A stretch of 11,878 nt of DNA, taken from NCBI GenBank assembly GCA_004296815.1, contig SCVT01000052.1:1-11878 (forward strand), written 5' to 3'. The DNA is from Reyranella sp. Lineage in GTDB: Bacteria; Pseudomonadota; Alphaproteobacteria; Reyranellales; Reyranellaceae. Numbering within the stretch: position 1 is the first letter of the stretch; every line of letters begins with the position of its first letter. A program made the translations under genes and the position numbers. Below the pieces are notes generated by a model that saw nothing but the letters and a program-made list of their open reading frames with translations, searched no databases and was not told the DNA's origin. Below are positions 1 to 6,184 of the stretch, piece after piece.

Positions 1-223
1 TGCTCTCGACCAGCCTGGCGCGCGGCACGTAGTCGATCACGAGATGCGCGAAGTCGGGCTGGCCGGTCACCGGACAGAGCGTGGTGAATTCCGGCTGCGT
101 GAAGCGTGCGAGATAGAGCGTGCCCGGGTGCGGGTTCGGCACGGTTTCGAGAACCGCGGCGGCGGGTGAGGCGGGAAGGGTGGCGGGCCGTCCGAGTTGA
201 CGGAGTTTTGCGTATTTGGCCAT
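1..223 (-). CDS. queF: NADPH-dependent 7-cyano-7-deazaguanine reductase QueF, N-terminal part (cut by window start)
   Basis: QueF reduces the nitrile of preQ0 to the amine preQ1 with NADPH, a cytoplasmic step in queuosine tRNA modification. Translating the minus strand from the ATG at 223-221 gives 74 residues before the window ends. They carry the family signature [17 protein letters not shown] (residues 25-41) and then [13 protein letters not shown] (46-58). This contains the nucleophilic cysteine (Cys50), which forms the thioimide with preQ0, and the acidic partner Asp57. The early position of the cysteine and the short N-terminus fit the unimodular (Bacillus-type) QueF of about 150 residues. 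The C-terminal half lies outside the window. No Shine-Dalgarno sequence precedes the ATG; a TATGAT -10-like box ends only 5 nt upstream, suggesting a leaderless mRNA. It is divergent from the ferredoxin-NADP reductase gene. Identity is confident. Confidence 0.93.
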   Translation of the reverse strand, partial: MAKYAKLRQLGRPATLPASPAAAVLETVPNPHPGTLYLARFTQPEFTTLCPVTGQPDFAHLVIDYVPRARLVES

Positions 224-250
224 GGCCCATCATATGCTAACCGGGCCGGC
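224..250. promoter_or_regulatory. Short divergent promoter gap with overlapping -10-like boxes
   Basis: Only 27 bp separate the queF start (minus, 223) from the reductase start (plus, 251). A minus-strand TATGAT (234-229) lies 5 nt before the queF ATG. A plus-strand TATGCT (233-238) lies 12 nt before the reductase ATG. The two boxes share 2 bp around a central CATATG. No convincing -35 is visible for either, and any -35 would lie inside the opposite gene. Neither start has a purine-rich ribosome binding site. The boxes are seen directly; promoter function is inferred. Confidence 0.45.
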
Positions 251-1435
251 ATGACTCATCGGGTTGCCATCGTGGGGGCGGGGCCTTCGGGCTTCTATGC
301 CGCGGACGGGCTGCTGCGCGGCCAGCCGGACCTCCATATCGACGTCATCGACCGCCTGCCGACGCCCTATGGTTTGGTGCGCGCCGGTGTCGCGCCCGAC
401 CACCAGGGCACCAAGGCGGTGGCCCGCCAGTTCGACCGCCTGCTGGCCCAGCCCGACCTGCGCTTCGCGGGCAATATCGAGGTCGGCCGCGACGTCTCGT
501 GGGAGGATCTCGTCGAGCACTACGACGCCGTCATCGTCGCCACCGGCATGGTGGTCGACCGCACGCTCGGCATCCCGGGCGAGGACCTGCCGCATGTCTG
601 GGGCTCCTGGCGGTTCGTGGCCTGGCTGAACGGCCATCCTGACTTCCGCGATGGCCCCGACCTGTCGAAGGTGAAGTCGGTCGCCGTGATCGGCAACGGC
701 AATGTCGCCCTCGACGTGGCGCGGCTGCTCGCCAAGACGCCGGACGAGATGGCCAAGTCCGACATCGTGGCCGAGGCGGGCGCGGCGATCGCGGCGGCGC
801 CGATCGCCGACATCCACGTGATCGGCCGGCGCGGCGCCGAGCACGCTTCCTTCACCAACAACGAGCTGGGCGAGATGGGCCGCCTCGCGCGCGCCGTCTC
901 GGTCGCCGACCCGAGCGTGTTCGACGCGGTGGCGCCGGCTTCCGATCCCACGCCCGAGAAGCTGCGCAAGACCAAGAACATCGAGACGCTCCGGGGCTTC
1001 GCGGCCCACAAGCCGGGCGACAAGCCCGTCACCGTTCATTTCCGCTTCCATGCCGCGCCGACGGCGATCCGCGCCGCTGAGGTCGAGTTCTCGACCAGCG
1101 TGCTGGCGGCCGACCTGGTCGTCACCTGCATCGGCTACACCGGCGAGGCCTACCCGAAGGGCGAGGGCATCTTCCCGGTGGGCTGGGCGCGCCGTGGCCC
1201 CAGCGGCACCATCCCGACCAACCGGGCCGACAGCCACGCCGTGGCCCAGCAGGTCATCGCCTTCCTGAAGGAGCGCGACCCCAAGAGCGGCACCGACGTG
1301 CTGCCGCTCGCCGTCGACGCCGCGGGCTGGCACCGGATCGACAAGGCCGAGGTCGCGGCCGGCGCCGCCCAGGGCCGGCCTCGCGTGAAGTTGACGGCAT
1401 GGCAGGCCCTGCTGGACGTCGCGCAGGGCGACTGA
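251..1435 (+). CDS. FprA/adrenodoxin-reductase-like ferredoxin-NADP(+) reductase, compact form
   Basis: A 394-residue FAD flavoprotein expected to move electrons between NADPH and a ferredoxin in the cytoplasm. The N-terminal FAD Rossmann motif is VGAGPSGFYAADGLL (8-22). It is followed by PTPYGLVRAGVAPDHQ (37-52), a hallmark of this family, and VIVATG (94-99). The NADP domain has VIGNGNVALDVARLL (146-160). Arg193-Arg194 in IGRRG and Glu205 in NNELGEM are the positions that bind the NADPH 2'-phosphate and backbone in FprA-type enzymes. GWARRGPSGTIPTN (311-324) is the conserved FAD-contacting end motif. Relatives run about 450-460 residues. This protein is shorter mainly between CIGY (293-296) and GWARRG, where the usual Pro-Phe-Asp-Glu...Ile-Pro-Asn stretch is missing. 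The ATG at 251 was chosen because an upstream extension would run into queF. No ferredoxin gene is in view. The partner is unknown. Confidence 0.88.
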   Translation: MTHRVAIVGAGPSGFYAADGLLRGQPDLHIDVIDRLPTPYGLVRAGVAPDHQGTKAVARQFDRLLAQPDLRFAGNIEVGRDVSWEDLVEHYDAVIVATGMVVDRTLGIPGEDLPHVWGSWRFVAWLNGHPDFRDGPDLSKVKSVAVIGNGNVALDVARLLAKTPDEMAKSDIVAEAGAAIAAAPIADIHVIGRRGAEHASFTNNELGEMGRLARAVSVADPSVFDAVAPASDPTPEKLRKTKNIETLRGFAAHKPGDKPVTVHFRFHAAPTAIRAAEVEFSTSVLAADLVVTCIGYTGEAYPKGEGIFPVGWARRGPSGTIPTNRADSHAVAQQVIAFLKERDPKSGTDVLPLAVDAAGWHRIDKAEVAAGAAQGRPRVKLTAWQALLDVAQGD

Positions 1436-1473
1436 CCGTTCTATTCTGATCGTTTCGGGGACTAGGAGGCTTC

Positions 1474-3054
1474 ATGCTGAAATTCACACGCCGCTTCGTC
1501 TGCGCGGCTGCGGCCGCTGCACTGCTGCCGTTCGCCGCGCCCATGGCATCGGCGCAGACGACCCTCAAGGTCGCGCTGCATTCCGATCTCAAGATCGTCG
1601 ATCCCGTCTGGACGACGGCGCTGATCTCCACCCACCACGGCTACATGGTCTACGACACGCTGTTCGCGCTCGACGGCAAGCTCGAGGTCAAGCCGCAGAT
1701 GGTCGACAAGTGGGAGGTCTCGCCCGACAAGCTCACCTGGACGTTCACGTTGCGCGACGGGCTCGAGTGGCACGACGGCAAGCCGGTCACCGCCGAGGAT
1801 TGCGTCGCCTCGATCAGGCGCTGGGGCGCCAAGGATTCGATGGGCCAGAAGCTGATGGGCGCGGTGGCCGATCTCTCGGCGCCCGACGCCAAGACCATCA
1901 AGATGGTGCTGAAGGAGCCTTACGGGCTGGTGCTCGAGTCGCTCGGCAAGTCGAGCTCGAACGTGCCCTTCATGATGCCCAAGGCGGTGGCGTCGACCGA
2001 CCCCAACACGCAGATCACCGACTCGATCGGCTCGGGGCCGTTCATCTTCAAGAAGGACGAGTGGCGGGCCGGCGAGAAGGCGGTCTACGTCAAGAACCCG
2101 AAGTACAAGCCGCGCAACGAGCCGGCCTCGGGCCTGGCCGGCGGCAAGGTCGCCAAGGTCGATCGCGTCGAGTGGCTGACCTTGCCCGACACGCAGACCC
2201 AGGTGAACGCGCTCATCAACGGCGAGGTCGACCTGGTCGAGATCGTGCCGCCCGACCTGCTGCCGCTGCTCGCCAAGGAGAAGAGCGTCAAGGTCACCGT
2301 CGTAAACACGGCGGGCCGCCAGTACTCGATGCGCTACAACGTGCTGTTCAAGCCGTTCGACAACGCCAAGGTGCGGCAGGCCGTGCTCTACGCGCTGGCG
2401 CAGAAGGAAATGCTCGAGGCCAACGTCGGCAATCCGACCTACTACAAGGAGTGCAAGTCGCTGTTCCCCTGCGGTTCGCCGCTGGAGTCGACCAAGGGCT
2501 GGGAAGACAAGCTCGGCGGCAACGTCGCCAAGGCACGCCAGCTCCTGCAGGAGGCGGGCTATGACGGCACGCCGGTCGTGTTCCTCCACCAGACCGACAC
2601 GCCGGGCCACAACAACCTCGCGACCGTCGCCAAGGCCCAGCTCGAGAAGGCCGGCCTGAAGGTCGACCTGCAGCCGATGGACTGGCAGACGCTGGTGTCG
2701 CGCCGCGCCAAGAAGGACGCGCCGGACAAGGGCGGGTGGGGTGCCTACTTCACCTCATGGGGCGCCACCGACGTGCTGAACCCGGTGTCGGCCGCCTTCC
2801 TCAACGCCTCGTGCGACAAGGGCACGTTCGGCTGGCCGTGTGATCCGGAGATCGAGAAGCTGCGCGACGCCTACTCGAAGGAAACCGATCCGGCCAAGCA
2901 GAAGCAGATCGCCGAGGCCGTCCAGCTCCGCGTGCTGGAGTATCCCACGCACGCGCCGCTCGGCCAGTTCACGACGCCGACGGCGATCCGCACCAACATC
3001 GACGGCCTGCTGCAGACGCCGTCGCTGGCCCTGTGGAACGTCGAGAAGAAGTGA
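1474..3054 (+). CDS. ABC transporter substrate-binding protein, family 5 (DppA/OppA-like), exported
   Basis: A 526-residue periplasmic receptor of the SBP_bac_5 family, which delivers peptides, nickel, opines or other solutes to an ABC permease. The signal peptide has RR at residues 6-7, a hydrophobic core and an ASA cleavage site (25-27). The mature protein opens with a typical lobe: VDPVWTTALISTHHGYMVYDTLF (42-64, split here as VDPVWTTALI and STHHGYMVYDTLF), then TWTFTLRDGLEWHDGKPV (88-105), the family signature. The hinge region GSGPFIFKKDEW is at 186-197. Cys327/Cys333 and Cys447/Cys456 look like two disulfides. AGGAGG at 1464-1469 stands 4 nt before the ATG. A weak TATTCT at 1442-1447 could be a separate -10, so co-transcription with the reductase 38 nt upstream is possible but not certain. 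No permease or ATPase gene lies nearby, so the ligand cannot be inferred. Family call is firm, substrate unknown. Confidence 0.92.
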   Translation: MLKFTRRFVCAAAAAALLPFAAPMASAQTTLKVALHSDLKIVDPVWTTALISTHHGYMVYDTLFALDGKLEVKPQMVDKWEVSPDKLTWTFTLRDGLEWHDGKPVTAEDCVASIRRWGAKDSMGQKLMGAVADLSAPDAKTIKMVLKEPYGLVLESLGKSSSNVPFMMPKAVASTDPNTQITDSIGSGPFIFKKDEWRAGEKAVYVKNPKYKPRNEPASGLAGGKVAKVDRVEWLTLPDTQTQVNALINGEVDLVEIVPPDLLPLLAKEKSVKVTVVNTAGRQYSMRYNVLFKPFDNAKVRQAVLYALAQKEMLEANVGNPTYYKECKSLFPCGSPLESTKGWEDKLGGNVAKARQLLQEAGYDGTPVVFLHQTDTPGHNNLATVAKAQLEKAGLKVDLQPMDWQTLVSRRAKKDAPDKGGWGAYFTSWGATDVLNPVSAAFLNASCDKGTFGWPCDPEIEKLRDAYSKETDPAKQKQIAEAVQLRVLEYPTHAPLGQFTTPTAIRTNIDGLLQTPSLALWNVEKK

Positions 3055-3070
3055 TCGCGCGAGCGATCAC
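3051..3070. terminator. Hairpin between convergent genes, probable bidirectional terminator
   Basis: GTGATCGC (3051-3058) and GCGATCAC (3063-3070) form a perfect 8-bp stem closing the tetraloop GCGA, which fits the stable GNRA type. The stop codon of the ABC receptor gene (3052-3054) lies inside the 5' arm. It is followed by the pyrimidine-rich TTCCCTCTCC on the plus strand and TTCTTCTCG on the minus strand, with no clean U-run on either side. It sits between the 3' ends of two convergent genes, so termination in both directions is the likely role, though a weak one without a U-tract. Confidence 0.6.
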
Positions 3071-3090
3071 TTCCCTCTCCTGACCTGTCG

Positions 3091-4179
3091 CTAGGTCCTG
3101 TCGCTGCGGAAGACCGCGAGCTCGGCGCGGGTGTCGGCGATCGAGAACCAGCGATGCTGCTCGGCGCGGAACTGCCGCCAGTTCGCCAGGATCTTCTTGA
3201 ACTGGGCGTTCTGCGCGGCTTCCTCGTCGAGCACGCTTTCCAGCGCGACGCGCAGCACCTTCACGACCTCGTCCGGCAGCACCGAGAGCTGCGTGCCGGC
3301 GGCGACCAGGCGGGCGATCGCCACGGCGTTCTTGGCGTCGTAGGAGGCCAGCATCTCGGTCATCGAGTAGTTGCAGGCGTATTTCAGGATCGTCTGGTAG
3401 CGCGGCGGCAGGCTGGCCCATGCGGCCTTGCCGATCATGAGCTGGTTGACTGCCTCGAGCTCCATGACGCCCGGCGTGTAGTAGTACTTGGCGACCTTGT
3501 TGAAGCCGAGCTTCTCGTCGTCGTACGGGCCGACCCACTCGCAGGCGTCCAGCGTGCCGCGCTCCATGGCGGGATAGATCTCGCCGCCGGCGATCTGCTG
3601 CGGCACGGCGCCCAGCTTGGCGAAGACCTTGCCGCCGAAGCCGGCGGTGCGGATCTTGAGGCCGTTGAAGTCGGCCGGGGTCTTCAGCTCCTTGCGGAAC
3701 CAGCCCAGCATCTGGCCGCCGGTCTGGCCGGCCGGCAGCGCCACGATGTTGAAGCTCTCGTAGACCTCGTCCATCAGCTTCTTGCCGTCGCCGAACATCA
3801 TCCAGGCATTGTGCATGCGCGGCGTCAGCCCGAACGGCAGCGAGCCGTCGAAGATGAAGCTCGGGTTCTTGCCGATGTAGTAGCCGGTGTAGGTGTGGCC
3901 GCACTCGACGGTGCCGTTCGACACCGCGTCGAGCACCTGCAGGCCGGGCACGATCTCGCCGGCGGCGAAGGTGTTGAGCTGGAACTTGCCGTCGGTCATC
4001 TCGCCCACGACGCGGGCGATGGTGGCCGAGGCGCCGAACAGCGTGTCGAGGCTCTTGGGAAAGCTCGAGGTGAGGCGCCACTTCACGTTCTCGCTGGTCT
4101 GCTGACCGAAGGCGGGCGTGGCGGCGAGGGCGGCGAGAGACACGGCGGCCGGCGCGAGTTGTCGACGTCTGACGATCAT
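3091..4179 (-). CDS. TRAP transporter substrate-binding protein, DctP family, TakP-like
   Basis: A 362-residue periplasmic receptor for a TRAP (sodium-driven) carboxylate transporter. The signal peptide is basic at residues 4-6 (RRR) with a hydrophobic stretch to TPAFGQQ (21-27). The mature protein resembles Rhodobacter TakP, a 2-oxo-acid receptor: WRLTSSFPKSLDTLFGAS (34-51), YTGYYIGKNPSF (97-108), then GLKIRTAGF (173-181) with the family arginine (Arg177) that clamps the ligand carboxylate. AVPQQIAGGEIYPAMERGT (191-209) and EWVGPYDDEKLGF (214-226) follow, where Glu214-Trp215 fall at binding-site positions. The start has AGGAGG (4192-4187) 7 nt upstream. A 16-bp operator-like palindrome lies 50 nt upstream, matching the one at the repressor gene, so control by that LacI-family protein is likely. 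No DctQ or DctM membrane subunits are in the window. The ligand is probably a 2-oxo, hydroxy or sugar acid, by inference. Confidence 0.92.
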   Translation of the reverse strand: MIVRRRQLAPAAVSLAALAATPAFGQQTSENVKWRLTSSFPKSLDTLFGASATIARVVGEMTDGKFQLNTFAAGEIVPGLQVLDAVSNGTVECGHTYTGYYIGKNPSFIFDGSLPFGLTPRMHNAWMMFGDGKKLMDEVYESFNIVALPAGQTGGQMLGWFRKELKTPADFNGLKIRTAGFGGKVFAKLGAVPQQIAGGEIYPAMERGTLDACEWVGPYDDEKLGFNKVAKYYYTPGVMELEAVNQLMIGKAAWASLPPRYQTILKYACNYSMTEMLASYDAKNAVAIARLVAAGTQLSVLPDEVVKVLRVALESVLDEEAAQNAQFKKILANWRQFRAEQHRWFSIADTRAELAVFRSDRT

Positions 4180-4228
4180 GGGGCTTCCTCCTGCTTGCTT
4201 GATTGGCGGAAAGTCTAGGCGTCCCGGT

Positions 4229-4244
4229 CTGGTACCGCTACCAA
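4229..4244. promoter_or_regulatory. Putative LacI-family operator O1 upstream of the TRAP receptor gene
   Basis: The 16-bp sequence CTGGTACCGCTACCAA is an almost perfect inverted repeat (TGGTA-CCGC-TACCA) with the central CpG typical of LacI-family operators. It agrees with the second site (6133-6148) at 13 of 16 positions, differing only at position 1 and at two of the four central bases. It lies 49 nt before the TRAP receptor ATG and 17 nt after the short-chain dehydrogenase stop, so it can control only the TRAP gene among the neighbours. On the minus strand it is preceded by a six-T run, which might also weakly terminate the upstream operon. A possible minus-strand -10 (TAGACT, 4218-4213) is weak. 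Confidence 0.72.
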
Positions 4245-4261
4245 AAAATGCCCGGAACGGC

Positions 4262-5044
4262 CTAGCTGGCGCTCCAGCCGCCGTCGATCGGGATCGCCGT
4301 CCCGGTGATGTCGCGGCCGCCCGGGCCGCACAGGAAGGCGGCCAGGGCCGCCACGCTCTCCATCGCCACGAAGCGGCCCGAGGGCTGGCGGGCGGCCATG
4401 AACTTGGCTTCCGCCTCGGCGCGGGGGAGGCCCTCCTTGGCCATGAATTCGGCGAAGCGCTGCTCGATGGCCGGGGTCGGCGAGGAGCCGGGGCAGATCG
4501 CGTTGCAGGTGATGTTCTGGCCGGCCGTCTCGAGCGCCACGGCGCGCGTGAAGCCGATCAGGGCGGTCTTGGTGGTCACATAGTCGACCCGGTCGGTCGC
4601 GCCGAACAGGCCGAACACCGAGGAGATGTTGACGATGCGGCCGAAGTCGCGCCGCCGCATGCCGGGCAGTGCCAGCCGCACCGTGTGGAAGGCCGACGAC
4701 AGGTTCACCGCCAGCGAGCGGTCCCAGTCCTCGGGCCTGAACGTCTCCACCGGCCCGAAATGCCGGACGACGGCGTTGTTGATCAGAATGTCGACCGCGC
4801 CGAGATCCCGCTCCGCCGCCGTCACCAGATCGGCGACCTGGCCGGCATCGGCGAGATCGGCGCCGTGGTGCGACGCGCGGACGCCGTGACGTTCCTCGAG
4901 CCCGCGGCGCGCCGTCTCGATCGCCGCGGCGTCGCCGAAGCCGTTCAGCATGACGTTGCAGCCTTCGGCGGCAAGCCGCTCGGCCATGGCCAGCCCCAGC
5001 CCCTGAGTCGAGCCGGTGATCAGCGCGACCTTGCCCTTCAGCAT
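4262..5044 (-). CDS. Short-chain dehydrogenase, 3-hydroxybutyrate-dehydrogenase-like fold with altered substrate site
   Basis: A 260-residue cytoplasmic NAD(P)-dependent oxidoreductase. Residue numbers below count from the upstream in-frame ATG at 5050; subtract 2 for the chosen start. It has the TGSTQGLG cofactor loop (12-19), NNA (91-93), Asn116, Ser144 and the YVTTK catalytic Tyr157/Lys161. Overall sequence follows bacterial D-3-hydroxybutyrate dehydrogenase (VMLNGFGDAA, ALETAGQNITCNAICPG, DGGWSA). However, the residues I recall as holding the substrate carboxylate in that enzyme (Gln94, His144, Lys152, Trp187, Gln196) become Arg96, Phe146, Arg154, Ser189 and Arg198, and NNAG has become NNAV. 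The substrate is therefore probably another hydroxy or sugar acid. The ATG at 5044 is preferred: GAGGA (5055-5051) lies 6 nt upstream and the resulting N-terminus, MLKGKVALITG, matches the family. It follows the repressor gene by 9 nt, so the two are co-transcribed and likely coupled. Confidence 0.87.
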   Translation of the reverse strand: MLKGKVALITGSTQGLGLAMAERLAAEGCNVMLNGFGDAAAIETARRGLEERHGVRASHHGADLADAGQVADLVTAAERDLGAVDILINNAVVRHFGPVETFRPEDWDRSLAVNLSSAFHTVRLALPGMRRRDFGRIVNISSVFGLFGATDRVDYVTTKTALIGFTRAVALETAGQNITCNAICPGSSPTPAIEQRFAEFMAKEGLPRAEAEAKFMAARQPSGRFVAMESVAALAAFLCGPGGRDITGTAIPIDGGWSAS

Positions 5045-5050
5045 GTCCAT

Positions 5051-5055
5051 TCCTC
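5051..5055 (-). promoter_or_regulatory. Ribosome binding site that sets the dehydrogenase start
   Basis: On the minus strand GAGGA overlaps the TGA stop of the repressor gene (5056-5054). It directly abuts the ATG at 5050, which is too close to be used, and sits 6 nt before the in-frame ATG at 5044. This favours the downstream start and suggests translational coupling of repressor and dehydrogenase. Confidence 0.65.
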
Positions 5056-6118
5056 AGGTGCTCTCGCGCTGCACGATCTCGAAGCCGAGGTCGACCTTCA
5101 CGCGCTCCGCCGGTGCGCCCTGCAGCCGCTGCACCAGCAGCTCGGCGCTGCGCCGGCCGATCTCCTGCCGCGGGATGCGCAGGGTCGTGACGCTGGGCAC
5201 CGCATGTTTCAGCAGGTCGACATCGTCGTAGCTCGCGATGGCGATGCGGCCCGGCACGTCCCAGCCGCGGCGCTGGCACTCGAACAGCGCGCCCACCGCC
5301 AGCACCTCGCCGGCGAAGAAGCCGGCATCGAGGTCGGGATGGGCGTTGACCAGTCGCACCAGAGCGTCCGCGCCCTCGCTGAAGCCGCCGGCCGCCTCCA
5401 GCACGAGGCTGTCGTCGGCCGGCAGGCCGAGCTCGCGGAGCGCGGCGAAGTAACCGCGACGACGCTCCTCGGAGCGGTCGTTGTCGCGCAGCGGCAGGGT
5501 CACGAAGCCGATCTTGCGATGGCCGAGGCGCGCGAGGTGGAGCGTCATGGCGCGCGTCGCCTCGAAGTTCGAGTAGCTGACGGCCATGTCGATCGGATCG
5601 TCGGGCAGGTTGCCGGTCTCGATCACCGGCACGCCGCTACGCTCCAGCATCTCGCGCGTGCGCTTGCTGTGCGTCGTGTTGTGGAGCACGAGGCCGCAGA
5701 CGCGCTGCCCGAGGAACGCTGCGACCGCCGCCTCCTCGTCCTCCAGACTGTGGCCGCTGTTGGCGATCATCAGGTGCATGCCGTTGGCGCGCAGCACCTC
5801 CGACACCGCCTGAATCATGCCGGCATAGAGCGAGTTGCGGATGCCGGGGACGATCAGGCCCACGACGTTGGAGCGGCTCGACGACAGGCTGCCGGCGATG
5901 CGGTTCGGCAGGTAGCCGAACTCGCGCACCGCGGCGTCGACCTTCGCCCGCATCTTCTCCGACACCGCCGCCGGCTCGCGCAGCGCGCGCGACACCGTCA
6001 TCGGCGACACGCCGGCGTGGCGGGCGATGTCCCGCATCTTGATCTCGCCGCCGGTGCTGCCTCTCGGGCCGCCTCGCGTACGCGGCTTGCCACGATCCCG
6101 TGTTGACGCTCTCGACAT
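5054..6118 (-). CDS. LacI-family transcriptional regulator, GntR/IdnR-like (sugar-acid type)
   Basis: A 354-residue repressor. The helix-turn-helix MRDIARHAGVSPMTVSRAL spans residues 28-46, followed by the hinge region PNRIAGSLSS (71-80) and a periplasmic-binding-protein-like effector domain from about residue 84. The effector domain recalls Escherichia coli GntR and IdnR, which sense gluconate-type sugar acids: GLVL..TTHSKRT, SNFEATRAMT, AVGALFECQRRGWDVPG and the late IPRQEIG. An unusually basic 25-residue tail (MSRASTRDRGKPRTRGGPRG...) precedes the HTH. A longer GTG start at 6157 is possible but would place the operator inside the coding region. The ATG at 6118 is preferred, with TATAAT ending 6 nt before it and no Shine-Dalgarno, implying a leaderless mRNA. 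A matching palindrome lies 14 nt upstream of the ATG, so autoregulation is likely. It heads an operon with the short-chain dehydrogenase. Confidence 0.93.
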   Translation of the reverse strand: MSRASTRDRGKPRTRGGPRGSTGGEIKMRDIARHAGVSPMTVSRALREPAAVSEKMRAKVDAAVREFGYLPNRIAGSLSSSRSNVVGLIVPGIRNSLYAGMIQAVSEVLRANGMHLMIANSGHSLEDEEAAVAAFLGQRVCGLVLHNTTHSKRTREMLERSGVPVIETGNLPDDPIDMAVSYSNFEATRAMTLHLARLGHRKIGFVTLPLRDNDRSEERRRGYFAALRELGLPADDSLVLEAAGGFSEGADALVRLVNAHPDLDAGFFAGEVLAVGALFECQRRGWDVPGRIAIASYDDVDLLKHAVPSVTTLRIPRQEIGRRSAELLVQRLQGAPAERVKVDLGFEIVQREST

Positions 6119-6132
6119 GCGATGATTATAGG
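6103..6132 (+). promoter_or_regulatory. Possible promoter for the divergent beta-hydroxyacid dehydrogenase
   Basis: TTGACG (6103-6108) and TATAGG (6127-6132) are separated by 18 nt on the plus strand. This would put the start of transcription near 6139, inside the operator. The -35 lies in the first codons of the repressor gene, and the -10 overlaps the repressor's own TATAAT. This is the best plus-strand candidate, but TATAGG is only a four-of-six match. Confidence 0.35.
6125..6130 (-). promoter_or_regulatory. Consensus -10 box of the repressor gene
   Basis: A perfect TATAAT reads on the minus strand at 6130-6125, 6 nt before the repressor ATG, so transcription would begin at or next to the start codon. 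The hexamer at the right spacing for a -35 (TTCGTT, 6153-6148, 17-nt spacer) is poor. The operator fills the spacer, so bound repressor would block polymerase. Confidence 0.6.
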
Positions 6133-6148
6133 TTGGTAGCGATACCAA
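6133..6148. promoter_or_regulatory. Putative LacI-family operator O2 between repressor and beta-hydroxyacid dehydrogenase
   Basis: TTGGTAGCGATACCAA is a palindrome with perfect 6-bp arms (TTGGTA/TACCAA) and a central CpG, as expected for LacI-family operators. It lies 14 nt before the repressor ATG and 36 nt before the chosen dehydrogenase ATG, so one site can control both directions. Its twin O1 stands before the TRAP receptor gene. Sequence symmetry is direct; the binding protein is inferred from position. Confidence 0.78.
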
Positions 6149-6184
6149 ACGAAACACTTAGTCGGTGGACAGGAGGAAATGCGC

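Noticed and set aside
230..1333. Long minus-strand reading frame opposite the ferredoxin reductase
   Set aside because: It is arginine/alanine/glycine-rich low-complexity translation opposite a gene with clear FAD and NADP motifs; GC-rich codon bias keeps the antisense frame open.
1462..2610. Minus-strand 382-codon frame opposite the ABC receptor
   Set aside because: Composition is biased to Arg, Leu, Gly and His, there are no motifs, and it lies under an obvious exported receptor.
3084..3105. Direct repeat CCTGTCGCT at 3084-3092 and 3097-3105
   Set aside because: Nine bases at a 13-bp offset across the TRAP gene's 3' end, with no third copy or associated feature; likely chance.
3154..4218. 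Plus-strand 354-codon frame opposite the TRAP receptor
   Set aside because: It mirrors the TRAP gene and shows antisense-type composition without recognisable domains.
4245..4261. Six-T run after the short-chain dehydrogenase as an intrinsic terminator
   Set aside because: Only a 3-bp stem (CCG TTC CGG) can form before the T-run, too weak to call; it is noted only beside operator O1.
4118..6106. Plus-strand 662-codon frame across the short-chain dehydrogenase and repressor
   Set aside because: It covers two real genes on the other strand. Length reflects GC bias; the His/Arg/Ala-rich translation has no domain and would run through the operator and gene boundary.
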